A DNA stretch of 64,000 bases, taken from positions 103,807,077 to 103,871,076 of the forward strand of contig CM076849.1 of assembly GCA_039519185.1 (NCBI GenBank), given 5' to 3'. The translations under genes and the position numbers were made by a program. Origin of the DNA: Astragalus membranaceus. Its lineage: Eukaryota > Streptophyta > Magnoliopsida > Fabales > Fabaceae. This document shows, piece after piece, positions 43,743-54,870 of this stretch (positions within the stretch are counted from its first letter, which is position 1; each line of letters opens with the position of its first letter). The notes beneath the pieces are model-generated. The model saw only the letters and a program-made list of their open reading frames with translations. It made no database searches and had not been told where the DNA came from.

Positions 43743-46160
43743 TGTAACATCCCTAAATTTTAAAGACTCGTATTATGATGCCTAGGACCGATTATTATTT
43801 GTGGGGATAATTAGTCGTGTCTCGGGGATTATTATTAGAGGAAAAGTCCAAGGAAATTCCATTCCGAAATTAATTATGACTTAGTCATGGTTAAGTGAAA
43901 TATTTAAGCTGAAGGGCATTATCGTACTTTCACACCCAACCATTTGGTAGCTGACCCCTTTTAACACTCAGCCACACTCCCAAGTACTTAACCATTCCTC
44001 CAAATTTCAGAAAAATAAAAGCTGGAAATAGAAGGGGGAAGAGAGGAGGAGGGGCGCGAAGGGAAGAGAAGAGAAGGGAGGAAGGGATCATCAAAATCCT
44101 TGTTGCATGTAAGTTGTTTCTCTTCCATCCTACTCCATTTTTGATTCTGAATCCAATGGTACCACTTTCAAAGCTTGATTCTCACTCTTTCACTCATCTC
44201 CATTGATACCCATGAAGCTCCAAGTGGTGAAAATGGTGGAGCTATGTGTTGATGGCTTGCATGTTCAGTTTTGCGGTTAAGAGGGGGAAATCCCAAGCTT
44301 GCATTTCGATTTGGGAAGGTTGTGAAAGATTTGGGTTGCTGTTCTGAAGTATCAGTTGGTGCTCTTCGGTGCCGTTCGTGAATTCTCTCGTTTCGGTCAT
44401 CGCGCGTTCATCGGAACTCCTAGAACGATCGTCAACGGGTGAGTTCTACTCACGATAGGGTATTTTGATATTTTGAACATGTTTTCGACATGGAATCCCT
44501 TGGTCATATTTTCTGTTTTCAAAAGTCTTAGAATCGAAAAGCGTTTTTAAGTCAAAACGGTGTTTTACGGTTTATTGAGAATTTTAATAAGTCGTTGAAA
44601 TGAAATGAATTGTGTACTACTAGAAATAGATATTCTGGGAATTTTCTGAGTTTCAGGTGATTGAAATTAGAAATCGAATCGGACGAGAACGGAGAGCGAA
44701 AATGAGGAAAATGAGAAATTCTGGTAACAGACACAGGTCGCACGGACCGTGCGCCCCTGGGCACGGGTCGTGCGCCTGCTTCGGGTTGGAAGTATTGGAA
44801 ACAGAACGGGACGCACGGGTCGTGCGCCCCTGGGCACGGATCGTGCGCTTCCCTCTGGTAGATGGGTCTTGAGTAGTGCACCACGCACGGGTCGTGTGCC
44901 CCTGGGCACGGGTCGTGCGTGTGGTTCTGTTACCGGCTTCCGTTTTCTCGTTTTGTTGCTCCGTTTGATCCCGAACCCTTTCTAATTTCTTTCTCAACCA
45001 TTCAACAAGGGATTGCCTCACTGAAAACCTTATTTCGAACTTGTTCAACTCATGATTTTGAAAAGAAGTTGAAAGGTATATTGATCGAAAAACCGAAACC
45101 CTAGTATACGTGTGGGTACACCGTCTGATGGATAGAACGTATATATATTTATATATATATCAACTGTATATGATTATAATGCCGGATGTCTATAGATTCA
45201 TCAAAACGGGTTATAAGTCAATAATACATTACAATATGATTATAATGCCGGATGTGTATAAATTCATCAAAACGGGTTATAGATCAATAAGATATGAATT
45301 ATCTAAAAAGATATTGTGATTGATCCTTTGGTGATCGGAAAGATATATATTATCTAACTCTCGAGAAATCGTTATGTATTGTCATACATAAATCGCGTTG
45401 GGTGACGACCCGACAAGTAGCATACTAGGGAGGGTAGTCATGACCCCTTACCTAGGCCCTGAATGTGTTTTGGCGTGGTCAACTCACGGGTTGCCGGGAT
45501 TAGCAGAGGTGCAGTCGGCTTGTGCTAAGTTAATGGTTATAAGTAACATTGCCGGGATTAGCAGTTGTGCAGTCGGCAGATGTTAAGCTGTAGCTACCGG
45601 GATTAGCAGTTGTGCAGTCGGTTGAGCTAAGCTATTAAAAACATAAAAGAGAACACGATTTGCTTGGCATTTCGATTATGGCTATTGGTAGCTAATTAAA
45701 CATTGTTAACGGTTTAATAATTGAACCGAGTGTCAGTGAGGGGGCACGGTAGGACTCACTGAGATAATGTTATCTCACCCTATCCATATTTGTTGTTTTT
45801 CAGAGAAGAAGGGAAAAAGGAAGACTATAGTGCACGAGTAGTTGATGTACTCTTGGAGGTGCTGAAGACTTAGTCATTTTCTCCTTGTTCTTTTGTTGTC
45901 CTATTGGTTGTATAAACTTGTATTGATTATGAGTTATATGAACCGTTTATGTTTCTGTTCGGTATTTGGACTTGGATATTGTAATCCACTCGGTATGGAA
46001 CCGATAAACTTCTATTTTATGAAGTAATCTTATTTCCGATTATGTTTTATTTCGGAAAAAGTTTGTATGTCCAAAACTTAAACAGGAACTGTGTCCTCTG
46101 AATTCCGCAATCTGTGCATCTTTCGGTCTCTCTACATGTTAGAAATACCGGGGTGTTACA
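43743..46160 (+). mobile_element. Tekay-type 3' LTR
   Basis: 2418 bp, same length and essentially the same sequence as the 5' LTR. At 45005 a C replaces the T of the 5' copy. Confidence 0.95.
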
Positions 46161-46169
46161 TCCTCATCA

Positions 46170-46549
46170 TTCCCTCCCTCTTAAGGAGAATTCGACCTCG
46201 AATTGAAATCTTCATCACCTACATCAAAAGGAAACAAGTCAGCAACATTGAAAGTGGCACTAACATCATACTCACCGGGGAGGTTAACTTTATAAGCGTT
46301 ATCGTTGACTTTGGCAATCACTTGAAAAGGGCCATCGCCCCTAGGCATTAACTTAGATTTCATGTGTGATGGAAACCTTTCTTTCCTCATATGAATCCAA
46401 ACCCAATCTCCGGGTTCAAAAGTAACCTGTTTGCGCCCTTTATTGGCACTTTTGGCATAGCTTTCAATTTTCTTTTCAATTTGCAGTTTGATTTTCTCAT
46501 GCAAACCTTTTACAAATTCAGCTTTGGCTTTGCCATCTTTATGCTTCAA
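46170..46549 (-). pseudogene. Ty3/gypsy integrase C-terminus of the older nested element
   Basis: It reads KHKDGKAKAEFVKGLHEKIK, then FEPGDWVWIHMRKERFPSHM, PRGDGPFQVIAKVNDNAYKV and GEYDVSATFNVADLFPFDVG, ending NSRSNSP and a stop. This is the integrase tail of a Ty3/gypsy lineage with the 'GDWVW-x-H-x-RKERFP' and 'NDNAYK-x-x-LPGEY' signatures and no chromodomain. The next bases, after a purine tract (AAGAGGGAGGGAA), are the TGATGAGGAC LTR start. Everything 5' of this tail is missing; at about 46550 the sequence switches to Ogre ORF1. Confidence 0.85.
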
Positions 46550-46554
46550 GAGAG

Positions 46555-48087
46555 AAGTGTCAGGTAAAGGTAAAAGATCAAGAGGAGTTAAAGGATTATA
46601 ACCTGTTACTAGCCTTGACCATCTTCGGCATTGTTCTTTTCCCTCAGATTGAGAAACATATAGATGAAACCGCTATTGGTGTGTTCCTAGCTTTCAAGAG
46701 TGCAAAAAGTCCCATAAATTCGGTTCCCGCAATTCTCGCAGAGACCTATCGTGCCTTCACCCGCCATCATGAGTTCCGAAAGGATAAGATGTGTTGTTCC
46801 TTCCCTGTGCTATATGCTTGGTTGATCAGTCATGTGTGCATTAACAAAAGTGATGTTGGGGATTTGCTTTCCTATGCCTTGGGTTGTAATCCGAAGACTA
46901 TGAGCCCTCAGGAGTGGAAGGATACTTTTAAGAACCTCGATGCTCTTCAAATTCGATGGTTCTCGCACAAGTGTTGAGAAGATAAACCCTCAGTGATATT
47001 CCAATGTGGCAGTTTCCAGAACGTTCCTCTCATGGGAACACATGGATGCATCAGTTATAACCCATCTTTGACCTTGAGACAACTCGGGTACCCAATGCGG
47101 GGCTCACCCTCCGAAGCTATGTTGTCTCGTTTTTACCTCCATGCGGGGATCCCTAAAGACGAGGACTTACTTCGGCGAGTCTTGCAAGCTTGGGAAACCG
47201 TGGTGCGGAAGGACAAAGGCGAGTTATCTAAAAGGACCACTGCTATCTCCTTCACCTAATGGCTTGAAAAGAGGATTAAGGAAACTCGATCATCCAACAA
47301 AAAGGTGCCATCACTTGAAGAGAAAATACCAGAACCTCACGTAGAAAATGAAAATGCTCTCCAAGCCGCAGCTATTGAAGCAACCAATAGGAAACTTGAA
47401 ATAGAAGAAGAGAGCAAGAGGGAAATTCAGAAACATTTGAAAGGTGTTAAAGAGGAAGTAAAGAGGTGCGCCTGAAAGATGAATGAGGCTGTGGAAGAAG
47501 CAAGTGAATGGAAGAAACTATACGCCAAGTCATGGAGGAATGAGAAAATGGTTAGAGATGCGCTAGCTAAGTCAAAAGAGGAATTCCAAGTGATGAAGTT
47601 TGAATTGGAGAACCAAGTGAAAAGCATCAGGCAAGATAGAGAGTCTATCATAGGGATCTTGAAAGAGTATCAACAAGCTTTAGGGTTTGAACAAGGAAGG
47701 TCGGAAGAATTGAAGAGGAATCTCCGATGCCTAAGGGAATCTTATGGGCAAGTGCAAGCAGAAAGCCAGTATTGGGAGAAATGTTTCATGGCATTAATTG
47801 GCAGAATAGAAGACCAAGAGATCGTCAAGGAGCTAAGGGATGAGATTCAGCTTTGGAGGAGCAAATTTTCAAAGCTAGCAGGACTAGCTAACCAAGCTGT
47901 GAGGGATGTTCCCAAGAAGCTAAGAAGAGCTGAAGCAGAGATGAACCCTTTCAACACTCCGGCCAAGGTGTGTGAGTTTGTCGAGTACTACAAGATTCTG
48001 ACAGAAGAACTCATGGAGAAGGCCAAGGGGGTAGCCGAAAGCAAGAAGAGAAAAAGGAAGGAGAAATTCAAAGCTATATGCCTTTGA
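46555..48087 (+). pseudogene. Ogre ORF1
   Basis: Three frame segments. The first, to 46977, reads LLLALTIFGIVLFPQIEKHI, then VCCSFPVLYAWLISH-like residues and EWKDTFKNLDALQIRWF. The second (46993-47259) reads GCISYNPSLTLRQLGYPM and FYLHAGIPKDEDLLRRVLQAW. The third (47479-48087) is strongly coiled-coil: EEASEWKKLYAKSWRNEKM, KELRDEIQLWRSKFSKLAG and a basic tail KKRKRKEKFK. This order matches the extra ORF upstream of gag in Ogre elements, whose role is unknown. Stops at ~46976 and ~47257 and a shift near 47475 disable it; the N-terminus was lost at the junction with the nested element. Confidence 0.8.
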
Positions 48088-48312
48088 AGTTCACTTTAGA
48101 GCATTGTAATAATCCTTAGGAAATTGTAAATTTTCTCTAAAAAGTTGTAATTTTCTTTGGGATATTGTACTTTTCTGTTGAAAGTGTTGTTTTCAGAATA
48201 TTGTACTTTGCTTTTCTTTCGAGTTTGAAGTTGTAGTACTCCTTACTTTTGAATAAAGTGTGTTTTTTTGTCTATTGCTTCCAACCTCGTTGCAACCAAA
48301 AAAAAAAAAAAG
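48088..48312 (+). other. Ogre ORF1-gag spacer
   Basis: T-rich non-coding sequence ending in a run of 14 A at 48298-48311. The first part of Ogre gag, expected to follow, is missing. Confidence 0.5.
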
Positions 48313-50463
48313 TGTTAGAGCTTTAAACTTACATGCAATTATCAAAAGAACCCAGGCCCAATTGACTCAATGAAACCCTAGAAATTAAAATATACTAAAT
48401 AAATATCAAATCCTAATTTTAATGGAATAAACTAATTAAATTCCCACTATCATGCAATTATCAAATAAATTGATAAGTGCATTTACAATATTTAATACCT
48501 AAAAATAACTGTAATCATAATTATTCTTGTTGATTTAGCAATGAATGCTCCATAAATGACTTGGATCTTGTAATTCTTTTTTTGCTCTGACTTTCTTTCT
48601 TGATTAACAAGTTTGCTTGATTAGCAAGTTTGTTGACTCCATGTCCTCATCAAGACTCCACTAGCCATCATAATCACTTAACAAGACTTTAAAAACCAAA
48701 AACGAACGTAGGAAAAACCCAAAACATACCTATAATTATTCTACTAAAATAAAATACGAAAATTAGAAATAAAATAGAAAATATTGGATGCTGTGAGTTT
48801 TGGCTTCTCAAATGTTGGAGCTGAATATTGTTTTTCTTTGTAGAATTCCTTCCACATGCTTAGGGCACTTAGGTTCTCATCATTCTCCCTTTCTTCAAGA
48901 AGATTTGTCCTCAAATCTGAATCTGCAAAATAAACTAATGGGTTATTGAAAAAAATTCTCTCTTTTTTCTCTCTTCTTTCATTTTGAAATTTGGATATTT
49001 CATCCACTTTTCTCTTAAAATCCTTATTTTTCTCAACAATGCTCCCATTATTTTTCCTTGCCTCTTCTTTTCTCTGAATATTTTTCTTCTCCTCCATTTT
49101 TTTCTCTACATTTTCTTTTCTCTCTATTTCATTCCTTTCCACTTCTCTACCATTGCTTTCCTTTTTCTCATTCACTCTTCCTTGATTTTCCCTATTGACC
49201 AAACTCTCTACTTTTTCAATATTTTTTTCTTTATAATGCTCACATAAAATTTCAGAAATAGAAGCAATCATTGTTTCTATTTTCTCCTCTCTTTTTTTTC
49301 TCTCAATTTCTTCTTTTCTTTGATGGCTAACTTTTCTACTCTTTGTGCTTCTTTGTTTAGCCCATTTTCATAAAGGTATTCACATACGCAGGATCCATCA
49401 CAAAATCTCTAACGTATATTTCATAATCCCTTTGTCTTCCCTCCATCATGAACCACACAAAAAAACTTCCAAACAAACAATAAATAACGATAATTAAAAA
49501 AAAAGTGCCTTTTTTTTCCTGCTCTTCTTTTTTTGTTTTCTCTTTTCTTCTTTCTTCTTCTTCTCTTTTTTTTCTTTTTTTTTTGAATTTTCGAATTTTC
49601 TTTCACTTTCTTTCAAAACAAGATGAACAAAATTTAGAGACTAAAATTGAAAAGGGTAGATAACACCTTGGTAGAACGGTGACTATTTCAAGAGTCATGA
49701 AGGTGGGAGTGATGGAGACACCACGATCGGGGATGGAAGACCGATCGATAAGTCGGGAAGACGCCACAACCAGCTATTGAGGTTCCGGTTGATAAGTCGA
49801 GATGAGCGCCACGGTAAACCGATAAGCTCAGATAATGGCTCACGAAGAACCAAAGAGACACGTCTCTAAATTTGTACTCAAAATTCAACTTGACCCAAAA
49901 GAACCTCAGGTCCAATTGACCCAAAAAAAAACCCAGGCCCAATTGACTCAATGAAACCCTAGAAATTAAAATATACTAAATAAATATCAAATCCTAATTT
50001 TAATGGAATAAACTAATTAAATTCCCACTATCATGCAATTATCAAATAAATTGATAAGTGCATTTACAATATTTAATACCTAAAAATAACTGTAATCATA
50101 ATTATTCTTGTTGATTTAGCAATGAATGCTCCATAAATGACTTGGATCTTGTAATTCTTTTTTTGCTCTGACTTTCTTTCTTGATTAACAAGTTTGCTTG
50201 ATTAGCAAGTTTGTTGAGTCCATGTCCTCATCAAGACTTCACTAGCCATCATAATCACTTAACAAGACTTTAAAAACCAAAAACTAACGTAGGAAAAACC
50301 CAAAACATACCTATAATTATTCTATTAAAATAAAATACGAAAATTAGAAATAAAATAGAAAATATTGGATGATGTGAGTTTTGGCTTCTCAAATGTTGGA
50401 GCTGAATATTGTTTTTCTTTGTAGAATTCCTTCCACATGCTTAGGGCACTTAGGTTCTCATCA
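48313..50463 (-). mobile_element. Non-autonomous LTR element, TGATGAG family
   Basis: Two direct repeats, 48348-48882 and 49930-50463, differ at only a few bases. Both end in plus orientation at ...TTAGGTTCTCATCA, so on the minus strand the LTR starts TGATGAGAACC. A purine tract (TTGAAGAAAGGGAGAA) precedes the left copy on the minus strand. The interior (48883-49929) has no gag or pol, only a charged ORF. The outer left edge is uncertain; 48313 (TGTTAGAGC) is a guess. The flanks (A-run and TTTTAC) do not match and the Ogre gag start is missing, so a deletion accompanied or followed insertion. Confidence 0.75.
48744..49271 (-). CDS. Charged coiled-coil ORF of the non-autonomous element
   Basis: A 175-codon frame rich in K, E, N and R (MIASISEILCEHYKEKNIEK, NRENQGRVNEKKESNGREVE). 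It ends across the purine tract and into the LTR with FADSDLRTNLLEERENDENL. Similar composition continues upstream to about 49450 in shifted frames (WFMMEGRQRDYEIYVRDF), so the true ORF was longer. I recognise no gag, protease, RT or integrase motif. The tail encoded by the purine tract parallels that of the ORF at 54871-55968. Function unknown. Confidence 0.45.
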   Translation of the reverse strand: MIASISEILCEHYKEKNIEKVESLVNRENQGRVNEKKESNGREVERNEIERKENVEKKMEEKKNIQRKEEARKNNGSIVEKNKDFKRKVDEISKFQNERREKKERIFFNNPLVYFADSDLRTNLLEERENDENLSALSMWKEFYKEKQYSAPTFEKPKLTASNIFYFISNFRILF

Positions 50464-53244
50464 TTTTACCTCCTAAATTCAAAGTGCCTGACTTTGACAA
50501 GTACCGAGGCGTGACTTGCCCTAAAAGCCATCTGACCATGTACTGTAGAAAAATGGCTACACATTCTCATGATGACAAGTTGTTGATCCATTATTTCAAA
50601 GAGAGCCTTGCTGGGGCATCTCTCAACTGGTACATGCAGCTAGAACCGTCCCATATCCATTGTTGGAAGGACTTGGCTGATGCCTTCCTCAGACAGTACC
50701 AGTACAATACGGATATGGCGCCTGACAGAACACAGTTACAGAGCATGGCAAAAAGAGATAATGAGTCATTTAAAGAGTATGCCCAGCGGTGGAGGGCTTT
50801 GGCTGCACAGGTGACACCCCCTTTGTTGGAGAAAGAACTGGTCTTCATGTTCATGGAAACCCTGCCACCGTTATACTATGATCGGTTGATCGGCAGCGTA
50901 TCTTCCAACTTCTCAGACATGGTAATCATCGGTGAAAGACTAGAAAATGGACTGAGAAGCGGCAAGATTGCCCATGGTTTCGCAGGTACAACCACCCACA
51001 AGAAGCCATTCTCCAGATTTTCGAAGAAGAAAGAAGGAGAGACCAACACCATCACCATAAGCCCACCTTATCAACCACAAAATATCCCTGTCCCCACTCA
51101 AACACAACCAACCCGTCCACCACAAAGTAACTACCACAAAAACTACAAATACAAAAAACAGACCACCTTTGATCCCATCCCCATGTCCTATACTGACCTT
51201 TTAAGCTATCTTGCCACAAACAAGCTCATCAATACCAGACCCATGAAACCAGTCCAGCCACCCTACTTCAGAGGCTACAATCCCAATGTTACCTGTGCAT
51301 TTCATGAAGGGGCAGTTGGACACGCTGTTGAGGACTGCAAGACCTTTAAAATTGTAGTGCAAGATCTGATTGATACCAAAGGGATAACCTTCAAACAAGA
51401 AAGCCCAAGCATCACAACTAATCCGCCGCCTGGTCATGAGAAACCTGCAACCAATGACATCCATGATATGGGGGGCCAATCCTTAATCAGAACTGCGGAG
51501 TGTATCCAGACACCCTTAGAGGTTATTCATGCAGAGTTGTGCAAGTTCGGGGTCATCAAGAGAGGTTGTACTCAGAAAGAAGTCTGTGTTGATGTTAATT
51601 GTGCTGGGGCATGTAAGGCCTTCAAGACAGTTTTGCAGGACCTATTGGATCTTCATATAATCCAAATGGGTGTGCAAGAGAAAGAGGAGGATGTGCTGAC
51701 TTTCCAATCAGATAAGAATAGAAATGTTCAGAAACCTATTGAGGTTTCGTATAGCCGAAAGCCGATCGTGGAGAGACCTAAGACCATTGTGATTCCTGTC
51801 CCAGCTCCTTATCAAAAGAACAGTGTTGTTCCATGGAGCTATGGGGTGTCAATTCCAATTCAGAAGCCTCAAGTTGTTCCCGATGTCACAAACATTGCGG
51901 GAAGCAGTGGAGTCACTAGAAGCGGACGTGTTTATGTCCCCGAAGTCTTGAAAGAAGGTCCCTCAAAGGAAGATGAGGAAAGGATTCGCAAAGGTAAGGG
52001 TATAACACAAGAGCCCAAGGAAAGTAGGAAGGTGTCAGAGCAAGAAGCCACTGAATTTTTGAAGATCATGCGGCAGAGTGATTACAAAGTGATGGACCAG
52101 CTGCACCACACTCCTGCAAAGATCTCTATCATGTCCCTACTGCTCAATTCTGAGGCCCACCGTGCAGCTCTAATGAAAGTATTAAATGAAGCCCATGTAG
52201 CCCAGAACATCACTGTTGACCAGCTCGATGGCATCGTAGGGAATATTGTTGCATCCAATTATATTACCTTTACTGATGATGAGCTCACCCCTCAGGGGAA
52301 GGGGCATAATCAGGCACTTCAGATTTCAGTTAGATGTGGTGAATATACACTCTCTCGGGTCCTCATCGACAATGGATCCTCTTTGAATGTCATGCCCAAA
52401 TCTACTATGAGCAGACTAGATGTAGACTGTTCGTATATGAAGCCTAGCTCAACACTAGTTAGGGCATTTGACGGATCCAAGAAGGAGGTTATGGGAGAAA
52501 TGGAGTTCCAGATGCAGATAGGGCCAGAGAGGTATTTTATGTGAATTTTCAGATCATGGACATTGCATCATCCTACAGCTGTCTCCTGGGGAGACCGTGG
52601 ATTCATGCTGCCGGCGCTGTTCCTTCATCCCTCGACCAAAGGCTTAAGTTTGTAGTCGACGACAAGCTGATAGTCGTTTTTGGAGAAGAAGAGTTCATTA
52701 TTAGCAAGCCCCATCCTTCTCAATACATTGAGGCTGCAGAGGAGTCACTTGAATCTGCCTTTCAGTCGCTGGAAATTGCAAATGCTGCTTTCGTGAGGGA
52801 AGAAGCCCCATTGCTTGCACTAAAGATATCTAACGTTGCTATCATGGTAGCCAAGGTCATGTTGAAAAATGGTTACCAGATTGGAAAAGGGTTGGGAAAG
52901 TCCGAGCAGGGAATTCTGGCGCCGGTTCAGCTGAGAGAGTACAAGGATAGGCGTGGGTTAGGATATTGGCCCACTCAAGCTGATAAGAAGAGAATGGCTG
53001 AGGAAAAGCGAGAAAGGAGGCTAGCTAAGCTTCAGGGGCGGGAACCAAGCTTGAAGAAGGTTCCTATCTATGATCTCTCCCAGAGCTTCAGGAGCGCGGG
53101 TATGCTGGACCCCAATCAGGTGGCCGTCATTGATGAAGAATCAGTTATGGACGACAAAGGTGTGGACTTGGGCGTCGCAGTGCTGCAGATGAAGAGCTTG
53201 ATAATTGGAAGATCATTGATTTCCCTGTTATTTTCATTCCAAAG
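50464..53244 (+). pseudogene. Ogre gag-protease with G-patch
   Basis: The frame is open from the nested LTR edge (PPKFKVPDFDKYRGVTCPKS) to 52544, so the gag N-terminus is missing. Gag core: AGASLNWYMQL, WKDLADAFLRQYQYN, MAKRDNESFKEYAQRWRALA. A Cys/His motif follows (CAFHEGAVGHAVEDC). The protease active site is VLIDNGSSLNVMPK (Asp codon 52368). A frameshift at ~52541 passes to SYSCLLGRPWIHAAGAV, which completes the protease. A G-patch domain follows (NGYQIGKGLGKSEQGILAPV, 52867-52926), a Tat/Ogre hallmark. Another shift at ~53170 leads to DEELDNWKIIDFPVIFIPK and a stop at the intron-like junction. Non-functional. Confidence 0.9.
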
Positions 53245-53451
53245 TAATGATTTTGCAATGCAAATTCTTTGGCTCTGCCCAAGGCCTTAGAATATTTCAT
53301 AAGGGCATGCATGTTTTTTCCTTCGAATATCATCTATCAATAAAATGTTGTTTCGGACTCTCAAATGAATAAAATTGCTTTTCATTATCATGTGTCTTCA
53401 TCTTGTGTTTCTATTTTGCTTGTTCATTTCGTTCTATTCCCGCAAATGCAG
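53244..53451 (+). other. Ogre intron-like segment
   Basis: 208 bases start GTAATG directly after FPVIFIPK codons and end TTCCCGCAAATGCAG. The interval is T-rich with in-frame stops. Ogre elements are known to splice out an intron between protease and RT; position and borders fit. Confidence 0.65.
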
Positions 53452-54009
53452 ATCTATAATGAATATCTTTGAAAATAATGATGCCAACGGTTCATATGTT
53501 AATTTTTATCACCCCGTTAATCAAGCTGAGGAGGATGTTGAGGATGACTGGGAAACTCCTCCAGAATTGATGAGAATGGTTGAACAAGAGGAAAAGGTTA
53601 TTCAGGCGCATGGGGAATCTGTTGAGATAATTAACCTAGGCACAGAGGACAGTAAGAAGGAAGTAAAGGTGGGTACTTCAATAAAGGAAAGTGAGCGCAA
53701 GAAGCTAATCGAACTCCTGCTTGACTATGTTGATGTCTTCGCATGGACTTATCAGGATATGCCAGGGTTAGATACTGACATAGTGGTGCATAAGTTGTCG
53801 GTCAAGTCAGAATGTCCTCCGGTGAAGCAGAAACTGAGAAGAATGAAGCCAGAAATGTCCTTAAAGATCAGAGATGAGGTGAAAAAGCAGTTTGACGCCG
53901 GGTTCCTAGCGGTAGCCAAGTATCCGCAATGGGTTGCTAACATCGTGCCGGTTCCGAAAAAGGACGGGAAAGTTAGAATGTGCGTTGATTACAGAGATCT
54001 GAATCGTGC

Positions 54010-54765
54010 TGATGACAACCTACAATAGATGCCCTTGACAAAAATAAAATCAAGCTCATGGTGAAAAAATGGGAGCTGTTGAAAAATTGATTTTACTAAA
54101 CAATGAAACATCTGTCTTGTTTTGATTCGTTCTCGAGATCTAGAAGTCTGATTGGTGCGTTTCTTGATGCGTTGGAAAGATAAGAAAGATTTCTACAACT
54201 TTTATTCGTGCCATTATTTCAAATTCGGTTATTATCATGGATAAAAACAGGCTGGATGGTGAAGACGAACTTTGCTGAAGATTTTAATGTTTTTATTTTA
54301 ATTTATGTAATAAAAAGAGGAAACCCTTGGCTTCCATGCCTTGGTGACTCTTTAGATAGGTTTAGTGCTTTCTGAATATCCACTTATAAGTTCTATTTGA
54401 TTAGTCACTTAGTTAAGGTATTTATAAGCAACTAAGTAAAGATAGTTAAGACTATCATTAAGAATAATGCCACTTAGAAGTGACCTTTTGTTTACATCTC
54501 CATGCTGCCCAAAAAGGCTATATATATGTGCCTATCTAGAATGTAAAAATCAGATTTGAATCTTGAATGAAAATTGAGTTTCCTCCACTTGTGAGAGCTT
54601 CCCTTGTGTTCTTGGGTAAAAGAACTAAATCTGATCTTATCAAGGCAACTTGTGGCGATAAAAAATCCATGACTTATCACTCACATTCTCATCTTTTCTT
54701 GAGTGTGGCGTCAATATCATTCTCTAAATCTCAATTCCATTGTGGTCTTTCCTAGGTTCTCCTCA
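54010..54765 (+). mobile_element. 5' LTR of the non-autonomous element
   Basis: Differs from the 3' LTR at roughly a dozen positions (for example 54491-54540 region GTGCCTATCT versus GTACCTCTCT, and the end CTCCTCA versus CTCATCA), so this insertion is older than the chromovirus. Confidence 0.93.
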
Positions 54766-54870
54766 TTTGGTATTCAGAGCCAAGTTGCTGGTTTCCAATC
54801 CGGGTGAAATATGCAGCAATTGGAAAGGTCCGTTTATTTTCAATAATATCTATCTTATTTTCTTTTCATC

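Larger units (their letters stand above)
36720..46160 (+). mobile_element. Intact young Tekay-type chromovirus, 9441 bp
   Basis: Two 2418-bp LTRs (36720-39137, 43743-46160) run TGTAACATCC ... GGGGTGTTACA. The 5-bp target duplication is TCCTC (36715-36719, 46161-46165). A primer site, a single uninterrupted gag-pol frame and a polypurine tract are all in place. I noticed only one difference between the LTRs (37982 T versus 45005 C), implying very recent insertion. The C-terminal chromodomain and long LTRs place it with chromoviruses, most likely the Tekay/Del lineage. It sits within the LTR of an older Ty3/gypsy element inside Ogre. Confidence 0.95.

Noticed and set aside
49421..49606. Lys-rich frame KKKKKRRRRKKKRE
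   Set aside because: A shadow of a T/C-rich tract inside the minus-strand non-autonomous element; the likely coding frame is a different one.
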